A stretch of 64,000 nt of DNA from Marinimicrobium hydrolyticum (GCF_030848505.1 NZ_JAVDDU010000001.1:186001-250000); one strand, 5' to 3'. Positions 55,351 to 63,887 are shown, counted from the stretch's first letter. Notes: generated by a model not told the origin, from the letters alone. Numbers and translations are program-made.

Positions 55351-56046
55351 ATGACAAAGCAAAGCAATAATCATCCCCTGGCCGAGTCAGTCTCGGCGCT
55401 CGCGGACAATGAAGCCTCCCCTTTAGAGCTGCACCGTTTGCTCAAGGCCAGCGAGAGCGACCCCGAAATCAAATCCACCTGGGCACGCTATCAATTGATC
55501 AGTGCCGCCCTGCGTCATGACCTGCCGGAGATTCAGACCGGTGATTTTGCCGCACGGATGAGCGCAGCCCTGGAAGACGAGGTGAGCCATAAAGGTGCAC
55601 CCGGCAAGGCTAGCCAGTGGTGGAAAAATCTGGGTCGAGTCGGTGTAGCCGCGTCCGTGGCGGTGGTAGCCATTATGGGGGTGCAACAGCTCCCGGGCCA
55701 CTTGGCCGATCCAGAACTGGCCGCCGCCGGGCAAACCGCCCAAAGCAGCGAGGTTACGCGAAGCGAGGCTCCTAGCCGCTCGGCCGTGTCTCTGCCCGCT
55801 GGGTATTACTCTCCCTCTTTGCCCGTGGCGCGTACCGCCAGTGCGCAAAGTGGTTACGAGCCACGATCCCGTGACGCCAGGCAGGTTCTGTTTGAGCCGC
55901 GTCAACAGGAATCAGTACCCGTGAACATCGATGAAATTCGGGCGCACCTCCACCAACTGATTCAAGAGCATAGCGATCATGCGGCCTTGAACAGCAACCA
56001 CGGAGCGCTGCCGTACGCCCGGGTTGTCGCTGACGACGAAGATTGA
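55351..56046 (+). CDS. rseA: Anti-sigma-E factor RseA (MucA)
   Basis: A 231-residue membrane protein that holds RpoE inactive. The cytoplasmic sigma-binding domain opens ESVSALADNEASPLELHRLL, then STWARYQLISAALRHD. One membrane segment is near residue 98-115 (VGVAASVAVVAIMGVQQL), followed by a Ser/Ala-rich periplasmic part with a C-terminal helix (IDEIRAHLHQLIQEHSDHA). Regulated proteolysis (DegS/AlgW then RseP) would be expected to release RpoE. Confidence 0.93.
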   Translation: MTKQSNNHPLAESVSALADNEASPLELHRLLKASESDPEIKSTWARYQLISAALRHDLPEIQTGDFAARMSAALEDEVSHKGAPGKASQWWKNLGRVGVAASVAVVAIMGVQQLPGHLADPELAAAGQTAQSSEVTRSEAPSRSAVSLPAGYYSPSLPVARTASAQSGYEPRSRDARQVLFEPRQQESVPVNIDEIRAHLHQLIQEHSDHAALNSNHGALPYARVVADDED

Positions 56047-56053
56047 TAGCTCC

Positions 56054-57040
56054 ATGTCGATACCCTATATAGCTCGCCGCCTGGGCGGGCTTTTATTTTT
56101 GTTGCTTGTCGCCAGCGTTACCTGGGCTGACAATAGTGATGCCTACCATTTGCTCAAAAAAATGTCCGAAGTCGGGCATAGCCTTTCATATCAAGGCTCC
56201 TTCACCTATGAACACGGCAGCTCCATGGAGAGTTTTCGAGTGGTGCGGTGGACCGAAGAAGGCGCCGAATTCGAACGTCTCGAACACCTGAGCGGCCCGG
56301 CGCGGCAGATCGTTCGCCATGTCCCCACCAGTGCCTGTTCTCGCCTGGGCGGTACCTTATTTCAGAATCGATTGGCTCGTCTTACCAGTGGCGGTGCGGA
56401 AATTGATCAATACTATCGGTTGGTCCTTCAAGGGCGGGAGCGCGTCGCCGGGCGGGATGCTCAAGTGGTTCAGATCATCCCTCGGGATCAAATGCGCTAC
56501 GGCTACGTCGTAAGCCTGGATCGGGAAACGGGCATGTTGCTGAAATCCCTGCTGTTGGATGAGCAGCAGCGAATGGTCGAGCGTTTTCAGTTCATAGACT
56601 TTACCTTGTCTCCGGATGTGGCGTCTTTGGAGCCCGAAATTCGGGAAGAGTTACAGTCCCAAGCCAGTGCCGATGATGGGGATTGCGCCGAGGGGATGAC
56701 AGCTGGCCCCAGGGATTGGACATTCCAGTGGTTGCCGCCCGGATTTGAGTTTTCCGGCGAAAGGCAAGTTAACAACCGCACTCATATGCTCATGTATACT
56801 GATGGCCTGGCGACCTTCTCCATATTTATTCAGCCCCGGGGCGATCAATTTTTAATCGAAGGCCGCGCCCAGCGCGGTGCCACCACCGCTTACATGGGCG
56901 CCGTCTCCGATGGTCGGCAGGACTACCGCCTCACGGTGGTGGGTGAGGTACCTTCCGCCGTAGCAGAGCAGCTGGCCCAGAGCTTGAGGCCTCGCGCTGC
57001 CGATGCCCGCACCACCGGCCAAAGCGGGGCCGCACGCTAA
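56054..57040 (+). CDS. rseB: Sigma-E regulatory protein RseB (MucB)
   Basis: A 328-residue periplasmic protein that binds RseA and shields it from the first protease until lipid or LPS signals are sensed. The signal peptide ends near residue 25 (LLVASVTWADNS). The family blocks YQGSFTYEHGSSMESFRVVRW, DAQVVQIIPRDQMRYGYVVSLDRETGMLLKS and WLPPGFEFSG are clear. The start at 56054 follows the rseA stop by 7 bases. Confidence 0.93.
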   Translation: MSIPYIARRLGGLLFLLLVASVTWADNSDAYHLLKKMSEVGHSLSYQGSFTYEHGSSMESFRVVRWTEEGAEFERLEHLSGPARQIVRHVPTSACSRLGGTLFQNRLARLTSGGAEIDQYYRLVLQGRERVAGRDAQVVQIIPRDQMRYGYVVSLDRETGMLLKSLLLDEQQRMVERFQFIDFTLSPDVASLEPEIREELQSQASADDGDCAEGMTAGPRDWTFQWLPPGFEFSGERQVNNRTHMLMYTDGLATFSIFIQPRGDQFLIEGRAQRGATTAYMGAVSDGRQDYRLTVVGEVPSAVAEQLAQSLRPRAADARTTGQSGAAR

Positions 57041-57057
57041 ACTCCCAGGATCCAGGC

Positions 57058-57117
57058 AAACAGGACCCTGGTAAACAGGACCCTGGTAAACAGGACCGAG
57101 GGAAACAGGACTGAGGC
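57058..57117 (+). repeat. Four tandem 15-bp repeats before rseC
   Basis: Exactly four 15-base units beginning AAACAGGAC; the first two are identical (AAACAGGACCCTGGT), the third ends CGAGGG and the fourth TGAGGC. The array ends 4 bases before the rseC ATG, so its last unit is placed where a Shine-Dalgarno sequence would be. Each unit has an AGGA. Confidence 0.85.
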
Positions 57118-57121
57118 AAAA

Positions 57122-57583
57122 ATGATTGCTGAGACCGGCCGAATAGTGGCTATAGAAGCAGAAGGCTTATGGGTGGAGACGATTCAGCGCTCCACCTGTG
57201 GCAGCTGCGCGGCCGAAAAAGGGTGTGGACAGAGCTTGATGGCAAAACTGTCCGGGCACACCAGTTACCTGTGGGTCTTGCTCGAGGGCCGCAATCCCGA
57301 TGACTACCAGTTGGGGGAAGAGATCCAGCTGGGTGTGCCGGAAGAGGTGGTGGTCAAAGGCTCGCTCTTCGTTTATCTCTTACCCCTGTTGTCGATGATT
57401 CTGCTCAGTGGGCTTGCCCACAGTGTGTTTGCGCACGAGGGCTTAAGTGCGCTTGGCGGCCTGCTGGGCCTGCTCGCTGGCGGCCTGTTGGTCCGTTGGC
57501 GCGCCCACCAAACCCGCTATGACCCCCGTTTACAGCCTGTGCTTTTGGATGAGCGCGCGCCGGTACACTTAGTGACCCCCTGA
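57122..57583 (+). CDS. rseC: SoxR-reducing / sigma-E regulatory protein RseC (MucC)
   Basis: A 153-residue inner-membrane protein. It has the family cysteine cluster STCGSCAAEKGCGQSL near residue 23-40, a beta-rich domain, and two membrane segments (FVYLLPLLSMILLSGLA and ALGGLLGLLAGGLLV). RseC positively modulates RpoE and appears in the SoxR-reducing complex in E. coli. It lies at the end of the rpoE operon; mucD, common after it in pseudomonads, is missing here. Confidence 0.9.
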   Translation: MIAETGRIVAIEAEGLWVETIQRSTCGSCAAEKGCGQSLMAKLSGHTSYLWVLLEGRNPDDYQLGEEIQLGVPEEVVVKGSLFVYLLPLLSMILLSGLAHSVFAHEGLSALGGLLGLLAGGLLVRWRAHQTRYDPRLQPVLLDERAPVHLVTP

Positions 57584-57588
57584 CCCCC

Positions 57589-58002
57589 ATGTTACGTATT
57601 GATCCTTCCCTCGCCATTCCGTTAACGGAAATTGATCTTAATGCCATTCGGGCACAAGGCGCCGGTGGCCAGAATGTCAACAAGGTCTCCAGTGCTGTGC
57701 ACCTGCGTTTTGATATTCACGCCTCGTCCCTCCCGGAGGATTGTAAATCCCGGCTTCTCGCCTTAAGTGACAGCCGTATCACCGACGATGGAGTCGTGGT
57801 GATCAAGGCGCAACGTCACCGTACACGTGAGAAAAACCGTTTGGACGCCCTGGAGCGACTGCGTGAATTGGTGCTGCAGTGCCGGGTTCAGCAAAAGCCC
57901 CGCAAAGCCACTCGGCCTAGCCTAAATGCCAAGCGACGTCGCATGGAGCAAAAAGCGCGGCGTGGTGCCATTAAGAAAAACCGTTCCCACATTGACTACT
58001 GA
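57589..58002 (+). CDS. arfB: Alternative ribosome-rescue factor ArfB
   Basis: A 137-residue peptidyl-tRNA hydrolase of the YaeJ/ArfB type, which frees stalled ribosomes. It has the catalytic GGQ motif (GAGGQNVNKVSSAVHLRF) and the basic C-terminal tail for the empty mRNA channel (KPRKATRPSLNAKRRRMEQKARRG). It lies 5 bases after rseC. Its last 32 bases overlap the 3' end of the convergent glycosyltransferase gene. Confidence 0.94.
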   Translation: MLRIDPSLAIPLTEIDLNAIRAQGAGGQNVNKVSSAVHLRFDIHASSLPEDCKSRLLALSDSRITDDGVVVIKAQRHRTREKNRLDALERLRELVLQCRVQQKPRKATRPSLNAKRRRMEQKARRGAIKKNRSHIDY

Positions 58003-59053
58003 TCAGCCCCCCAAAGGCGGACGAGCGCTCCAGCTTCGACATTCCCTCCCATAGTTTTCGACTCAGTGCCGGTAAATCCCGGTTGCCAGTGATCAACCAG
58101 GCGGCCAATTCCGTGGCGACGTCGGGGAAGAGAACCTGTTTAGGGCGGGGCAAAGGCAGCCAAGCGGCTATGGTTTTGTTGTCGAGGCGTGTCGCCACAG
58201 ATCCGTATCCGAGTTGATGTAACGCGAGGGCGTTGGAGTATTGTTCCATCTGTCCAGCCAAGGGGCAGACCAATAGTTTTTTGCCCAGCTGAATAGCTTC
58301 GCTCAACAGCTCAAAACCGGCGCTGCAGATGACTCCTTCGCACTGATGCAAGTCCTTTTGAAAGCCATCGCGGGAAAAAGGCCGTAAATGGATATGGTCG
58401 TGGTCCTGAGGTGCTGAAATTTTCTGGTAAACGAAGAATTTATACTGTGGAAAACGTTTCAGCTGACGAACGATGTCTTCTGGTTCGGAAAATGGAAGAT
58501 ACACTAAATACTGATTGAAACGAGGCTGATTCGGAAAGGGGGATGGCTCCACCAGCGGCGGCAAAATGGGCTGATTAAAGTGATGCCAATGTAATCCAAT
58601 GGGCAAGGTAACAGGGGCAAAGTAACGCATAAACCAAGCCGTGAGGAAATTGTCGCCCCGCTTCGGAATATCGTAGAGGAAGGCGTTCTGGTGTGAGATG
58701 CCAATCACTTCTTTTTTTGCCTTTCCTGCCGCCCAAGCAGAGACTGGTTCAAAATCGTTGATGATCAGATCGTAGCCTTCCACGTCCAGTGAATTTATCT
58801 CCCGACGCAAGCTCCGAAGGTCGCTCTGTAAAAGTGTTTTGACGTATTGAATGCGGCTGCGTTTAACCGAGAAGGTTAACCCTTTATACAAGCGAAAGTC
58901 CCCAAACGCCGCCATATCAAATAAGTCTTCCCGAGCCCGGCCGGAAAAAACCCAGTCAACCTCTGCACCTACTTGTGCCAGGGCACGAGCCATTACCCGA
59001 GCCCGCGTAATGTGGCCGTTGCCTGTACCCTGAACGCCATAAAGTATTTTCAT
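57971..59053 (-). CDS. MJ1255/VC2487-type glycosyltransferase
   Basis: A 360-residue GT-B-like protein. It starts MKILYGVQGTGNGHITRARVMARAL, the known opening of this family, so the internal ATG at 59053 is chosen. Other conserved parts are GYDLIINDFEPVSAWAAGKA, ISHQNAFLYDIPKRG and the sugar-donor site GVICSAGFELLSEAIQLGKKLLVCPLAGQMEQYSNA. Donor and acceptor are unknown. It runs with the PAP2 gene upstream on -, which fits a lipid-linked substrate. Confidence 0.88.
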   Translation of the reverse strand: MKILYGVQGTGNGHITRARVMARALAQVGAEVDWVFSGRAREDLFDMAAFGDFRLYKGLTFSVKRSRIQYVKTLLQSDLRSLRREINSLDVEGYDLIINDFEPVSAWAAGKAKKEVIGISHQNAFLYDIPKRGDNFLTAWFMRYFAPVTLPIGLHWHHFNQPILPPLVEPSPFPNQPRFNQYLVYLPFSEPEDIVRQLKRFPQYKFFVYQKISAPQDHDHIHLRPFSRDGFQKDLHQCEGVICSAGFELLSEAIQLGKKLLVCPLAGQMEQYSNALALHQLGYGSVATRLDNKTIAAWLPLPRPKQVLFPDVATELAAWLITGNRDLPALSRKLWEGMSKLERSSAFGGLISSQCGNGFS

Positions 59054-59601
59054 AGGGCTTCCACCATTGGCCACCAGAGCGGGTAGGCGTACAGTGCGCC
59101 CACAGCGCATACCGTGCCGAGAATCGCGCCTGCTGCTATATCACTTGGGTAGTGCACACCCAGCAGCACGCGGCTGGCGCCTACCATGGTTGCCCAACCG
59201 TAAACGGGCAGGGCAAATACCGGATAGAACTGTGTGATTAAAAAGGCAAACAGAAACGCCGCTGCCGTATGACCCGAGGGAAAACTGAATTGATCCGATG
59301 GCTTGATCCAGGCCTCGTAAAACTCAAGTTTTACTGCTGGGCGCTGGCGCCTCACTCGATTTTTTACCACTAGGTAAGTGCTGACTTCAAAAATGTAAGC
59401 GGTCATTCCGATGGTGAATAGGGTCTGCCCATGCACGGGTTCAAACCAGAACAAACCCAGCGCTATGAGTGCATAGCAATAACCATCACCGCTGTGAGAA
59501 ATCCAACGTATGGACTTGCGGTAGCCAATGTTACGGGTGACGTGCAGCCATAAAAAAGCCCAGGTGTCCCACTGGTGAACGCGCTGAAGGAGAGTGTTCA
59601 T
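59050..59601 (-). CDS. PAP2-family lipid phosphatase
   Basis: A 183-residue membrane phosphatase. The three family motifs are present: KNRVRRQRP, PSGHT (SFPSGHTAAAFLFAF), and SRVLLGVHYPSD. Residues suggest hydrolysis of a lipid (pyro)phosphate such as undecaprenyl-PP or phosphatidate. It overlaps the glycosyltransferase by 4 bases, so the two are one unit. Four to five membrane segments are visible. Confidence 0.9.
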   Translation of the reverse strand: MNTLLQRVHQWDTWAFLWLHVTRNIGYRKSIRWISHSGDGYCYALIALGLFWFEPVHGQTLFTIGMTAYIFEVSTYLVVKNRVRRQRPAVKLEFYEAWIKPSDQFSFPSGHTAAAFLFAFLITQFYPVFALPVYGWATMVGASRVLLGVHYPSDIAAGAILGTVCAVGALYAYPLWWPMVEAL

Positions 59602-59841
59602 CTTGACGTGCCCTCTTGATTAAACGCGAGGTCAGTAAAGCACCAGTACATGAACTTTGTATGACAACGAAGGTTTTTTGCTTCGAGTCTGTTACTTTGG
59701 CGCCTGTAGGAGGGGATGCTCGGCGTTTTGAGACTCTCGGGGCATGGAGCCGACGAGGCGTACCGTGTCCTTCCTTCCGAAACTGGGGAAAGATCAACTG
59801 CATAAAACGGAAACTACTAGCCATAGGAGCTGCCTAGCCCC

Positions 59842-60219
59842 ATGAACATGAACAAGCCAGGAAAAACAGGATGGGTTCGGATAGTGGATGCCTTTGGGTA
59901 TTCCCTAAAGGGGTTCAATGCCGCTTGGCGCTTTGAAGCGGCATTTCGTCAGGAAGTCGCCTTGGCCGTGGTGTTGGTGCCTGGAGCTTTTTGGTTGGCA
60001 CGTGACCACATTGAGTTAATTTTGCTGATCAGTTCAGTGGTTTGGGTTCTAATGGCTGAGTTGATGAATACCGCCATTGAGGCGACTGTAGACCGTACAG
60101 GGCCGGAGCGGCATGAGCTATCCGGGAGGGCCAAGGATATTGGCTCTGCTCTGGTGTTAGTCAGTCTGGTTTTGTTGGCATTGGTGTGGGGAATCGTAGC
60201 CGTAGATCGTTTTGGGTGA
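59842..60219 (+). CDS. dgkA: Diacylglycerol kinase DgkA
   Basis: A 125-residue trimeric membrane kinase recycling diacylglycerol. The signature is MAELMNTAIEATVDRTGPERHELSGRAKDIGSALVL; the N-terminal amphipathic helix FGYSLKGFNAAWRFEAAFRQE is also typical. Three membrane segments are present. It is divergent from the PAP2 gene, which also acts on lipid phosphate. Confidence 0.94.
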   Translation: MNMNKPGKTGWVRIVDAFGYSLKGFNAAWRFEAAFRQEVALAVVLVPGAFWLARDHIELILLISSVVWVLMAELMNTAIEATVDRTGPERHELSGRAKDIGSALVLVSLVLLALVWGIVAVDRFG

Positions 60220-60388
60220 GTCCAGGCGACTTTCATCCCCCAGGCGGCGTGGTGGGCTAAGGCATTGCTCTGTGGCTCCGATGAGAGCTGATGTTGTGCG
60301 CGCCGCGGGCTCCCAGGGCATTTTCTGGCGCCACCCCGCGTATATAGGCTACACTTTCGGAGCCGTTTAACTGGATCCGCTGCCTTTT

Positions 60389-61693
60389 ATGGAATTTATC
60401 CTCAACTTTTCTCCGCTCACGCTGGTATTGTTGGCGCTGATCGGAATGATGACCCTGTATTTTATTGGTCCAGGGTATTCCCACCAAAGTGCCGCACACT
60501 CGCCGACCATTCTCACCAGCACCGGTATTTTTGGCACCTTCTTGGGGGTGGCGCTGGGTCTGTTGGAGTTTGATACCGACAATATTCAGGCCAGTGTCCC
60601 GGCATTGATTGTTGGCCTGCAGACGGCATTCTGGACCTCCATAGCCGGGTTGCTGGGAGCCTTGGCGGTGAAGTTTCGCCACTTGCTGACTACCATGCGT
60701 CAGGTGCGGGTGGGCGCTCAGTATGAGTCGGCCACCATCGACGATTTGGCGAATTTGCTGGGCGATATCCGCGCATCACTCGGCGACCCAAGCGCTGGCG
60801 GTTTGCGCACCGCGCTGGATGATTTACAGACTCAGCAGCATCGCGAAGGCGAGCAGCTGCGTGCTTCCCTGGAGCGTTATCAGGCGGATATGACCGAGGC
60901 CAACACCCGTGCACTGATCAGTGCTCTGGAAACGGTCATGCGCGATTTCAATACCCAGATCAACACCCAATACGGCGAAAACTTCAAAGAGTTGAACGAA
61001 GCTGTGGGCAACATGCTCATTTGGCAGCAAAACTACAAAACCGAATTGCAGGAACTGCTGGTGACTCAGCAATCCAATGGCGAGCTGCTGGACCGCGCCG
61101 CCCAAGCCTACGAAAAAGTGGTCACCCACTCGGAGATATTCAACCGGGTGTCCGAATCCATGGGTTCCATGATGGAAGCCCTGCAAACTCAGTCCGAAGG
61201 GCTGGACCGTTACCTTTCTCAACTGGCCACCGTCGCCGACAAAGCGGCCGAGGGCTTACCCTCGTTGGAAGGGCGGGTGGATGCGCTGACGCACCAATTG
61301 GCGGAAAGCGTCACCCGCAATCAGGAGCAGTTGAGCCAAGTGCTAAACGAAGCCTCGGCGGCGTTGCGGGATACCTCAGCGCAGGTGAGCAAGAACCTGG
61401 CGGACAGTCTCGACAGCACGCAAAAGGGCCTGCAGGAGCAGGTATCGGCCATGGTCACCCGTACCGGCACACAGGTAGAAGAGCTGGACAAAGCGCTGGA
61501 AGCCGAGCTGACCAAAGCGCTCACCACCTTTGGCTATCAACTGACGTCGCTGTCCGAGAAATTCGTTAACGACTACGCACCTTTGACCGACAAATTACGC
61601 GATCTGGTTCAATTGGCCGCTGCCGCAGCGCCGGCCGCCACTGACGGTACTCATGAGCAAAAAGCCCGCGCTAAAAAATCCGTTCGCTCCTGA
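60389..61693 (+). CDS. ZorA-like MotA/ExbB proton-channel protein
   Basis: A 434-residue protein. Membrane segments are near residues 8-28, 44-64 and 75-98; the MotA-like core TGIFGTFLGVALGLLEF, then ALIVGLQTAFWTSIAGLLGALAVKF, closely follows the pattern of ZorA of Zorya phage defence. From about residue 110 onward there is a long helical, probably coiled-coil tail (SLERYQADMTEANTRALISALET, ESMGSMMEALQTQSEGLDRYLSQLA), as in ZorA and ordinary ExbB relatives it is absent. It overlaps the zorB-like gene by 41 bases. Role in defence is inference. Confidence 0.82.
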   Translation: MEFILNFSPLTLVLLALIGMMTLYFIGPGYSHQSAAHSPTILTSTGIFGTFLGVALGLLEFDTDNIQASVPALIVGLQTAFWTSIAGLLGALAVKFRHLLTTMRQVRVGAQYESATIDDLANLLGDIRASLGDPSAGGLRTALDDLQTQQHREGEQLRASLERYQADMTEANTRALISALETVMRDFNTQINTQYGENFKELNEAVGNMLIWQQNYKTELQELLVTQQSNGELLDRAAQAYEKVVTHSEIFNRVSESMGSMMEALQTQSEGLDRYLSQLATVADKAAEGLPSLEGRVDALTHQLAESVTRNQEQLSQVLNEASAALRDTSAQVSKNLADSLDSTQKGLQEQVSAMVTRTGTQVEELDKALEAELTKALTTFGYQLTSLSEKFVNDYAPLTDKLRDLVQLAAAAAPAATDGTHEQKARAKKSVRS

Positions 61694-62378
61694 AATACGC
61701 AGCGAAGTAGAGCATGAGGAACACTGGGTTTCCGTCAGTGACTTGATGGGCGGCCTGATGATGGTGTTCCTGCTCATCGCCGTGGTTTACATGGTGCAGC
61801 TGGAGATCGAGAGCCGTAAGATGCGCGACGTGGCCGTGCTCTATGATCGCTTGCGCACTCAACTTTATGAGGATCTGCTCGAGGAGTTCGGCCCAGACTT
61901 GCCTGAATGGGGGGCGGAGTTAAACCCGGATCTCAGCTTGAGTTTTTACAATACCGACGTGCTCTTCGCCCAAGGTGATCACAATTTGCGCCCGGGCTTT
62001 ACGGACATTCTCGACGATTTTTTCCCCCGCTACGTGAATATCATCACCTCGCCGACCTATCGGGACGATATTCTGGAAGTGCGCATCGAGGGCCACACCT
62101 CCAGCGACTGGGGTAACGAACCGCCGGAAGTGGCGTACATTCGCAATATGGACCTATCCCAGGCCCGAACTCGAACGACCGTAGAGCATCTATTGCGGTT
62201 GCCGGAGGTGCACGACGAGCGGGATTGGCTGAAAGCGCACCTGACGGCCAATGGCCTTTCGTCCTCACAGCCCGTTATCGTGGATGGGGCGGAGGATCCG
62301 GCGCGTTCGCGCCGGGTGGAGTTTCGGTTGCGCACAGACGCCGAATCCCGGATCGAAACATTGTTGCAGGGGCAGTAG
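61653..62378 (+). CDS. ZorB-like MotB/OmpA protein
   Basis: A 241-residue protein with one N-terminal membrane segment containing the channel aspartate (WVSVSDLMGGLMMVFLLIAVVYM) and a C-terminal OmpA-like peptidoglycan-binding domain (LEVRIEGHTSSDWG, then RSRRVEFRLRT). Length matches ZorB (about 240). With the upstream protein it should form a proton-driven stator-like complex anchored to the cell wall. Its TAG stop coincides with the left end of a MITE. Confidence 0.85.
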   Translation: MSKKPALKNPFAPEIRSEVEHEEHWVSVSDLMGGLMMVFLLIAVVYMVQLEIESRKMRDVAVLYDRLRTQLYEDLLEEFGPDLPEWGAELNPDLSLSFYNTDVLFAQGDHNLRPGFTDILDDFFPRYVNIITSPTYRDDILEVRIEGHTSSDWGNEPPEVAYIRNMDLSQARTRTTVEHLLRLPEVHDERDWLKAHLTANGLSSSQPVIVDGAEDPARSRRVEFRLRTDAESRIETLLQGQ

Positions 62379-62677
62379 GGCCTGTTCACACTAATTCAAT
62401 CATCACTGCTGGAGGCCATTTTTTTAGCCCAGCAAGCGGAACGCCGTCCGGGCAAGAAGGAGTGTCGTGTAGTGAGTCTACATAAACGACTGATAACGCA
62501 GCTGGGTGGAAAAATGGCCCCAGCCCTTCGGGTTGTGCCTAAAAAGCCACCACTCGTCGTTGCTCGTCGCTCATTTGGGGCTACCAAACCGCGCTCCTTG
62601 CGTCGGAGTGCCGCATCACTAGATTGGTGGTATTTTAGTCACAACAGTGACGATTGCATTAGTGTGAACAGGCCCTA
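62376..62677. mobile_element. MITE with about 33-bp terminal inverted repeats
   Basis: The element starts TAGGGCCTGTTCACACTAAT and ends with its exact complement; the match continues with two mismatches to 31 of 33 bases (left: T at position 21, A at 27; right: G and G). It is bounded by TA on both sides, consistent with a TA target duplication. It is about 302 bases, with no transposase and only a 68-codon open frame (62472-62678) that I do not regard as a gene. It fills the 301-base gap before the next gene. Confidence 0.88.
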
Positions 62678-62679
62678 AC

Positions 62680-63219
62680 GTGGAACTGCCGGACTTTCTA
62701 GGCTTCGAAGACTTTAATCGCGTGCGTAGCCGCATGGGGGCTGAACGCCTGGGCGCCTTCGAGTTCTTTGATCCGCGCCTGCACCTGACCGCTGATGAAC
62801 GGGTGCGCCTGGCGGGTGGTATAGAGGCAGGGTGGAGCGTATTGCGCTGCTTGCATGACTACACGCTGGCCTACAAAAACAGCCGGGTTTTGCTCTGGGT
62901 GCAAGTTGCCGGTACGGACCCGGAGGCGCAGATCTATCATCTAGCCTACTGTCGCACCTTGCAGAAATTACGTCGGGAGCGGCCAGAGCAGCGCTTGGGA
63001 CTGGGAACCCGCCTACCCGACACAGACACTTGGCCTAAACGGGTGTGTGCATCTTGTTTGCAACAGCTGCAATTCCAGGGCTACGACGCGGCCCGTACTC
63101 GCCATCGGAATTACAGTGAACGGGTATTGGAGGACTTTGACCTGGAAGCCTTCTTTCGCCAGTATCCTGTCTACCCGCTGGCCTCTAAAGTCTTGCTGGC
63201 CTTGGATTCAGTGGGATGA
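62680..63219 (+). CDS. Small zinc-ligand protein downstream of the ZorAB-like pair
   Basis: A 179-residue soluble protein of unrecognised function. It has YHLAYCRTLQKL near residue 88 and VCASCLQQLQFQGYD near 127, a His/Cys plus Cys-Cys set that could bind zinc. The shape recalls a zinc-binding domain seen in some nuclease-associated proteins. The start is GTG at 62680, two bases past the MITE, so its original ribosome-binding site lay at the end of the zorB-like gene and has been displaced. The last bases overlap a convergent small gene. Confidence 0.75.
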   Translation: MELPDFLGFEDFNRVRSRMGAERLGAFEFFDPRLHLTADERVRLAGGIEAGWSVLRCLHDYTLAYKNSRVLLWVQVAGTDPEAQIYHLAYCRTLQKLRRERPEQRLGLGTRLPDTDTWPKRVCASCLQQLQFQGYDAARTRHRNYSERVLEDFDLEAFFRQYPVYPLASKVLLALDSVG

Positions 63220-63405
63220 GGGCGTGTCCCCGTCATCGGCCACATAGGCAAAGTAATCCTGCTCCAGGGAGCGATTAGGCGCGCGCCGGTCAGTGGATTT
63301 GCGTCTTTTACGATGATAGAGATCCAGCGGCATGTTTTTGCAGGGGTCGCGATCCAGGCGCCGATCGCCGCTGCGGCGACGATCCATAAAGATTTTACGA
63401 GGCAT
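63208..63405 (-). CDS. Small basic conserved protein
   Basis: A 65-residue very basic protein: MPRKIFMDRRRSGDRRLDRD, then MPLDLYHRKRRKSTDRRAPNRSLEQDYFAYV. I recall similar RRxxxRR-type small proteins in pseudomonads but cannot name a function. ATG at 63405 is preferred; a TTG at 63420 is possible. It overlaps the preceding gene by 12 bases tail to tail. Confidence 0.72.
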   Translation of the reverse strand: MPRKIFMDRRRSGDRRLDRDPCKNMPLDLYHRKRRKSTDRRAPNRSLEQDYFAYVADDGDTPSSH

Positions 63406-63569
63406 GCTCTTGGTACCCAATGTCCAAAGTATCGTCCAGTGGTGAGATTCCTTGCGTTGAGCGCCAGATCACTACAGTTTAGCCGTTTATTGATAAAATG
63501 CCGCTTAATTTTCCTTCTGAAGCCTAAAATCGGTGCTTGGGAAGCTATTTCTACGATTTGAGAGAAGCC

Positions 63570-63887
63570 ATGAACCCTGTGGAAAGCCAGATACAAGCCA
63601 AGTTGACCGCTGAATTCGAACCCTTGCATCTCGAGGTGGTGAACGAGAGCAGCCAACACAATGTGCCCCCGGGCTCGGAGAGCCATTTCAAGGTTGTGCT
63701 GGTGAGTGCGGCCTTCAGTGGCAAGCGCCAGGTTCAGCGGCATCAAGCCATTTATGCGCTTTTGGCCGAGGAGCTAAACGGCGGTGTCCACGCCCTAGCC
63801 CTGCACACTTACAGCCCGGACGAGTGGTCCGGCCCCATGTCAGTACCCGAGTCGCCCCAGTGCCTCGGCGGTGGTCGCCGTTCGTGA
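63570..63887 (+). CDS. bolA: BolA-family protein
   Basis: A 105-residue BolA protein. The family pattern ESQIQAKLTAEFEPLHLEVVNESSQHNVPPGSESHFKVVLVS, then FSGKRQVQRHQAIYALLAEEL, includes the histidines used for iron-sulfur binding with monothiol glutaredoxins. The ATG at 63570 has GAGAAG upstream. It precedes trhO, the order found in pseudomonads. Confidence 0.93.
   Translation: MNPVESQIQAKLTAEFEPLHLEVVNESSQHNVPPGSESHFKVVLVSAAFSGKRQVQRHQAIYALLAEELNGGVHALALHTYSPDEWSGPMSVPESPQCLGGGRRS

Noticed and set aside
57058-57117. CRISPR-like array
   Set aside because: The units are contiguous 15-mers without spacers and no cas genes are present.
59640-59830. Further GGA-loop element between the PAP2 gene and dgkA
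   Set aside because: A CGAGTCT/AGACTC-type pairing exists, but the core hairpins and linker are absent.
62472-62678. 68-codon open frame inside the MITE
   Set aside because: It runs into the terminal inverted repeat and encodes no recognisable domain; it is probably by chance.
63171-63746. Long minus-strand open frame spanning bolA and the small basic gene
   Set aside because: It is antisense to bolA and to part of the 62680 gene, both of which are recognisable or better supported.
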